Shown here one piece after another: positions 6,632 to 8,704 of a stretch of 8,704 nucleotides of DNA. This stretch comes from Bacillota bacterium. GTDB taxonomy: Bacteria; Bacillota; Clostridia; Oscillospirales; Acutalibacteraceae. Positions within the stretch are counted from its first letter, which is position 1, and the number at the start of each line of letters is the position of its first letter. The stretch is taken from contig JAEWUH010000089.1 of NCBI GenBank assembly GCA_023397245.1, forward strand, positions 1 to 8,704, read 5' to 3'. The notes beneath the pieces are model-generated. The model had not been told where the DNA came from. It worked only from the letters and a program-made list of their open reading frames with translations, and ran no database searches. The position numbers and the translations under genes were made by a program.

Positions 6632-6651
6632 TTTCTGCTTGCTTCTTTATG

Positions 6652-6684
6652 GGGTTACACAAGCTTTAGCGGGCGGTGTAACCC
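6652..6684. repeat. Hairpin between lacI and the binding-protein gene
   Basis: GGGTTACAC (6652-6660) and GTGTAACCC (6676-6684) are perfect 9-bp inverted arms around 15 nt, starting four bases after the lacI stop. On the - strand no T-run follows, so it is not a standard terminator for lacI; on the + strand the tail TTATTTATTTC is T-rich but no gene points into it. It could be an RNA-processing or stabilising stem giving unequal expression of the two genes, a leaky terminator, or a protein-binding dyad. Confidence 0.6.
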
Positions 6685-6688
6685 TTAT

Positions 6689-7735
6689 TTATTTCACCTG
6701 CCCTTCCGATGAATTATTTAAATCCTTTACCGAACCGCGTTCTATAATGTCTACCGGCATAATTTCCTCCTGCTTTGTGAGCTTCGGATTTTCTATGCTG
6801 TTAAACAACAAATTCATTGCCCGCTCTCCTTTACGGGAAATATCCTGGCGCACAGTGGTAAGGCCGGGCGTTAGGTACTTTGAAATTTGCAGGTCATCAA
6901 ATCCTATGACTGAAATATCCTCGGGAACACGAACTCCGCGCTCATAGAAGGTTTTCATTGCGCTGATTGCGAGAATATCCGCTGTAGCTACCACAGCGGT
7001 AACTTCAATGCCGGAATCACATAATGCGTTTGCAAGCTTTATCCCGTTTTCATAGTCGATTTTTCCCTCGAAAACATAGCCTGCGTCAAAAGTAAGCCCC
7101 TGTTCCTCAATCGCTTCCCGGTATCCCTGCAGGCGCTGCTTCATAACGCCGTTTTCTTTTAATTCACCGCAGAAAAACGAAATTTTGCGGTGGCCGTGAT
7201 CAAGCATATATTTGGTAGCAAGATAACTGCCGTAGGCATCGTCAATGCGAACGCTGTGGTAGTAATGATCGTTACAGTAACTGTCCACCAGAACAATAGG
7301 TATCTTCGACTTCTTTATTTCCTGATAAAAGCTGTCCGGGTACATTCCGATCACGATAATGCCGTCAAGATTTCGTTCTTTTGCAAGCGTCAGATACTTT
7401 TCGTTCGTGTCCGAAGCGGAGATCAGCACATGATAGCCGCGCAGCCGGGCACAGTATTCAATACTGCCTAAAATTTCGCTGTAAAAGTTATTTTCAAACA
7501 TCAGACGGCTTCCCTGCTCGGTTTGAGGGACTACAACGCCGATCAGCTTTGAACTTCCGGCGGTCAGGCTGCGTGCGGAAAGGTCCGGAACATAATCCAA
7601 AGCGGAAATAGCGCTCCATACACGCTTCTTTGTGTCTTCAGAAATAGACTCCTTGCCGTTCAGCACATAGGAAACCGTTGCCGGAGAAACCCCCGCCTTA
7701 CTGGCGACATCCTTAATTGTTACTTTATGTTTCAT
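6689..7735 (-). CDS. LacI-family transcriptional regulator
   Basis: A 348-residue sugar-responsive repressor of normal family length. Residues 5-27 form the helix-turn-helix (VTIKDVASKAGVSPATVSYV, then LNG), and YVPDLSARSL (48-57) is the hinge helix that enters the DNA minor groove. The rest is a periplasmic-binding-protein-like sensor domain, with LIGVVVPQ, DGIIVIGM, IPIVLVDS, VTAVVATADILAISAMK, ISVIGFDDLQISKYLTPGLT and TTVRQD as family landmarks. The ATG at 7735 is preceded by AAGGA about 10 nt upstream. It is divergent from a glycosidase-like gene and followed by a sugar-binding lipoprotein, so it probably controls uptake and breakdown of one oligosaccharide. Paired operator-like sequences downstream of both divergent promoters indicate autoregulation. 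The inducer cannot be read from sequence. Confidence 0.94.
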   Translation of the reverse strand: MKHKVTIKDVASKAGVSPATVSYVLNGKESISEDTKKRVWSAISALDYVPDLSARSLTAGSSKLIGVVVPQTEQGSRLMFENNFYSEILGSIEYCARLRGYHVLISASDTNEKYLTLAKERNLDGIIVIGMYPDSFYQEIKKSKIPIVLVDSYCNDHYYHSVRIDDAYGSYLATKYMLDHGHRKISFFCGELKENGVMKQRLQGYREAIEEQGLTFDAGYVFEGKIDYENGIKLANALCDSGIEVTAVVATADILAISAMKTFYERGVRVPEDISVIGFDDLQISKYLTPGLTTVRQDISRKGERAMNLLFNSIENPKLTKQEEIMPVDIIERGSVKDLNNSSEGQVK

Positions 7736-7770
7736 AAGTTTATTGTCCTTATTTCATAATTGCCGAATGT

Positions 7771-7782
7771 TGAATCGGTTAA
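7771..7782 (-). promoter_or_regulatory. LacI-type operator, lacI side
   Basis: TGAATCGGTTAA on +, or TTAACCGATTCA on -, a near-palindrome with the central CG typical of LacI-family sites. Its 10-base core TTAACCGATT is repeated exactly, in inverted orientation, at the other promoter. It lies about 10-20 nt downstream of the predicted lacI transcription start, where a bound repressor would block elongation. Confidence 0.7.
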
Positions 7783-7798
7783 GTACTTTTACAACTCA

Positions 7799-7827
7799 AT
7801 AATAGCGGGATATAAACAAATTGTCAA
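7799..7827 (-). promoter_or_regulatory. Sigma-A promoter of lacI
   Basis: On the - strand a perfect TTGACA (7827-7822), 17-bp spacer and TATTAT (7804-7799). The transcript should start near 7792 and runs into the operator at 7782-7771. Confidence 0.8.
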
Positions 7828-7866
7828 GTATTTTAAACAAAATTATTTTATATATCATAAAATCTA

Positions 7867-7895
7867 TTGACATAATTAATTATTGGCGATATATT
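7867..7895 (+). promoter_or_regulatory. Sigma-A promoter of the divergent glycosidase-like gene
   Basis: A perfect TTGACA (7867-7872), 17-bp spacer and TATATT (7890-7895) in AT-rich DNA. The start should be near 7902, nine or so bases before the operator. Confidence 0.82.
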
Positions 7896-7910
7896 TTAAC
7901 TGTAATTTGT

Positions 7911-7922
7911 TTAACCGATTAA
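7911..7922 (+). promoter_or_regulatory. LacI-type operator, glycosidase side
   Basis: TTAACCGATTAA, a near-palindrome around a central CG, placed between the -10 box and the ribosome binding site. It shares a 10-base core with the site at 7771-7782; the centres are 140 bp apart, so one tetramer or two dimers could hold both promoters. Confidence 0.75.
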
Positions 7923-7937
7923 GTAGGAGGGCTTTTC

Positions 7938-8704
7938 ATGCAGCAAAAAAACATTCCAACCGGAAATCAAATGATTTCACTGCCGCAGATTGAGCAATCA
8001 ACGGCAGGTATTCAGGATATTACTTTTCTGCACATGGGATACAAAGGTTTAATCGACCTTCGGGGCGACGAAAATGAGCCGCTGATACGTCCGTTTATAC
8101 AAATAGGGGATGAGGAAATTTCCTTTCAGTCTCTTTCATGGAGCCGTTTGGAAAACTGGATTCCCAGCTTTTCCTTGCGGGCAGGCGAACTGGCGCTGAA
8201 CGGAATCATCCTTGCACCGGTTGAGGAACGGGGATTTTTGATAAGGCTTGAAGTTGCCAATCATTCATCCGAGACGGTGGAATTTACATACGGCCTTTGC
8301 GGACGGTGGGCTTCCGGTTGGCACTGTGTCAATGAAGACAAAGAACTGAACGGTGAAAAATACTGTTATAAAAGCAAGTGGAATAACAGTGTGATATTTG
8401 ATATGCGCTGTGGCGCCCCGATGTTCGCCTTTGCGCCTATGGCGGATCAGGAGTGTGAATCCGCTTTTAAGCAGTCGGATAAGGGAATCGATTACCGTTT
8501 GACCCGGTCGGAAACGCTTTCTCCGGAGCAAAGCTGTGTTTTCACTGTGTACTGGGGATTCGGCTTTGAAGAAGTGGCTGCCGCCACCAGCGCGAAGGAA
8601 ATGCTGCGGCACGGCTATGATGAGGAACTAAACCGTACAATTCGTTGGCTGGCCGCGCGCTCTTTAAAGTTTAAAGATGAAAAGCTTACCCGGCTTTATA
8701 ACAC
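7938..8704 (+). CDS. Glycosidase-like protein, N-terminal part, cut by window end
   Basis: The frame is open from the ATG at 7938 to the window end (255 codons, no stop) and has a perfect AGGAGG (7925-7930) seven nt before the start. No signal peptide or membrane segment is visible, so the product is expected in the cytoplasm. Residues 1 to about 220 look like a beta-sandwich, rich in short strands and aromatic residues (for example FSLRAGELALNGIILAPVEE, GRWASGWHC, FTVYWGFGFEEV). After about residue 225 the character changes to helical (DEELNRTIRWLAARSLKF), as at the entry to an (alpha/alpha)6 barrel in six-hairpin glycosidases such as GH15, GH63, GH78 and GH94 relatives. The catalytic part lies beyond the window, so the family cannot be named. 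Its promoter and operator tie it to the divergent LacI regulator, making it the probable catabolic enzyme of that system. Coding status is sure, function tentative. Confidence 0.8.
   Translation, partial: MQQKNIPTGNQMISLPQIEQSTAGIQDITFLHMGYKGLIDLRGDENEPLIRPFIQIGDEEISFQSLSWSRLENWIPSFSLRAGELALNGIILAPVEERGFLIRLEVANHSSETVEFTYGLCGRWASGWHCVNEDKELNGEKYCYKSKWNNSVIFDMRCGAPMFAFAPMADQECESAFKQSDKGIDYRLTRSETLSPEQSCVFTVYWGFGFEEVAAATSAKEMLRHGYDEELNRTIRWLAARSLKFKDEKLTRLYN

Noticed and set aside
8265..8612. 115-codon - strand frame near the window end
   Set aside because: It is antisense to the open + frame from 7938, which has a perfect ribosome binding site and promoter; the - frame has neither.

Overview
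The window looks like a piece of a Clostridia-type (Bacillota) chromosome, plausibly an Oscillospiraceae/Ruminococcaceae relative. This is inferred from strong AGGAGG-type ribosome binding sites, sigma-A promoters in AT-rich gaps, an Ala/Ser/Pro-rich lipoprotein linker, a TTG start, and protein families that are common together in carbohydrate loci of gut or fermentative clostridia. No rRNA, tRNA, CRISPR array, IS element or phage gene was seen.

Bases 2-4296 (+ strand) form an amino-sugar catabolic block. It holds the C-terminal ~690 residues of a GH94-type glycoside phosphorylase (5' end outside the window), a ~50-codon remnant of an MBL-fold hydrolase, nagB (glucosamine-6-phosphate deaminase) and nagA (N-acetylglucosamine-6-phosphate deacetylase). 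The likely logic is that the phosphorylase splits a GlcNAc-containing disaccharide, NagA deacetylates GlcNAc-6-P, and NagB yields fructose-6-P and ammonia. The substrate is inferred from the neighbours only.

Bases 4403-4920 (- strand) carry a small manganese-cupin-like gene behind a MerR-type promoter with a 19-bp spacer and a perfect dyad; no MerR gene is in the window. About 220 bp of unassigned DNA follows, ending at a strong intrinsic terminator.

Bases 5211-7735 (- strand) hold a LacI-family regulator followed by a lipoprotein sugar-binding protein of an ABC importer. The binding-protein gene ends at the terminator with no permease genes after it. From 7938 a divergent + strand gene runs off the window; it looks like the N-terminal beta-sandwich of a large glycosidase-like protein. 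The 202-bp divergent region is a well-formed switch: two back-to-back sigma-A promoters, each with a copy of the same operator core just downstream, in inverted orientation. The reading is that the LacI protein represses both itself (with the binding protein) and the enzyme operon until an oligosaccharide-derived inducer appears.

Most of the window is recognisable carbohydrate metabolism. The less ordinary points are the MBL gene remnant, the transporter binding protein without permeases, the symmetric LacI switch, the orphan MerR-type operator, the atypical GH94 motifs, and the unassigned segment at 4921-5144. I found no convincing evidence for a wholly new system.
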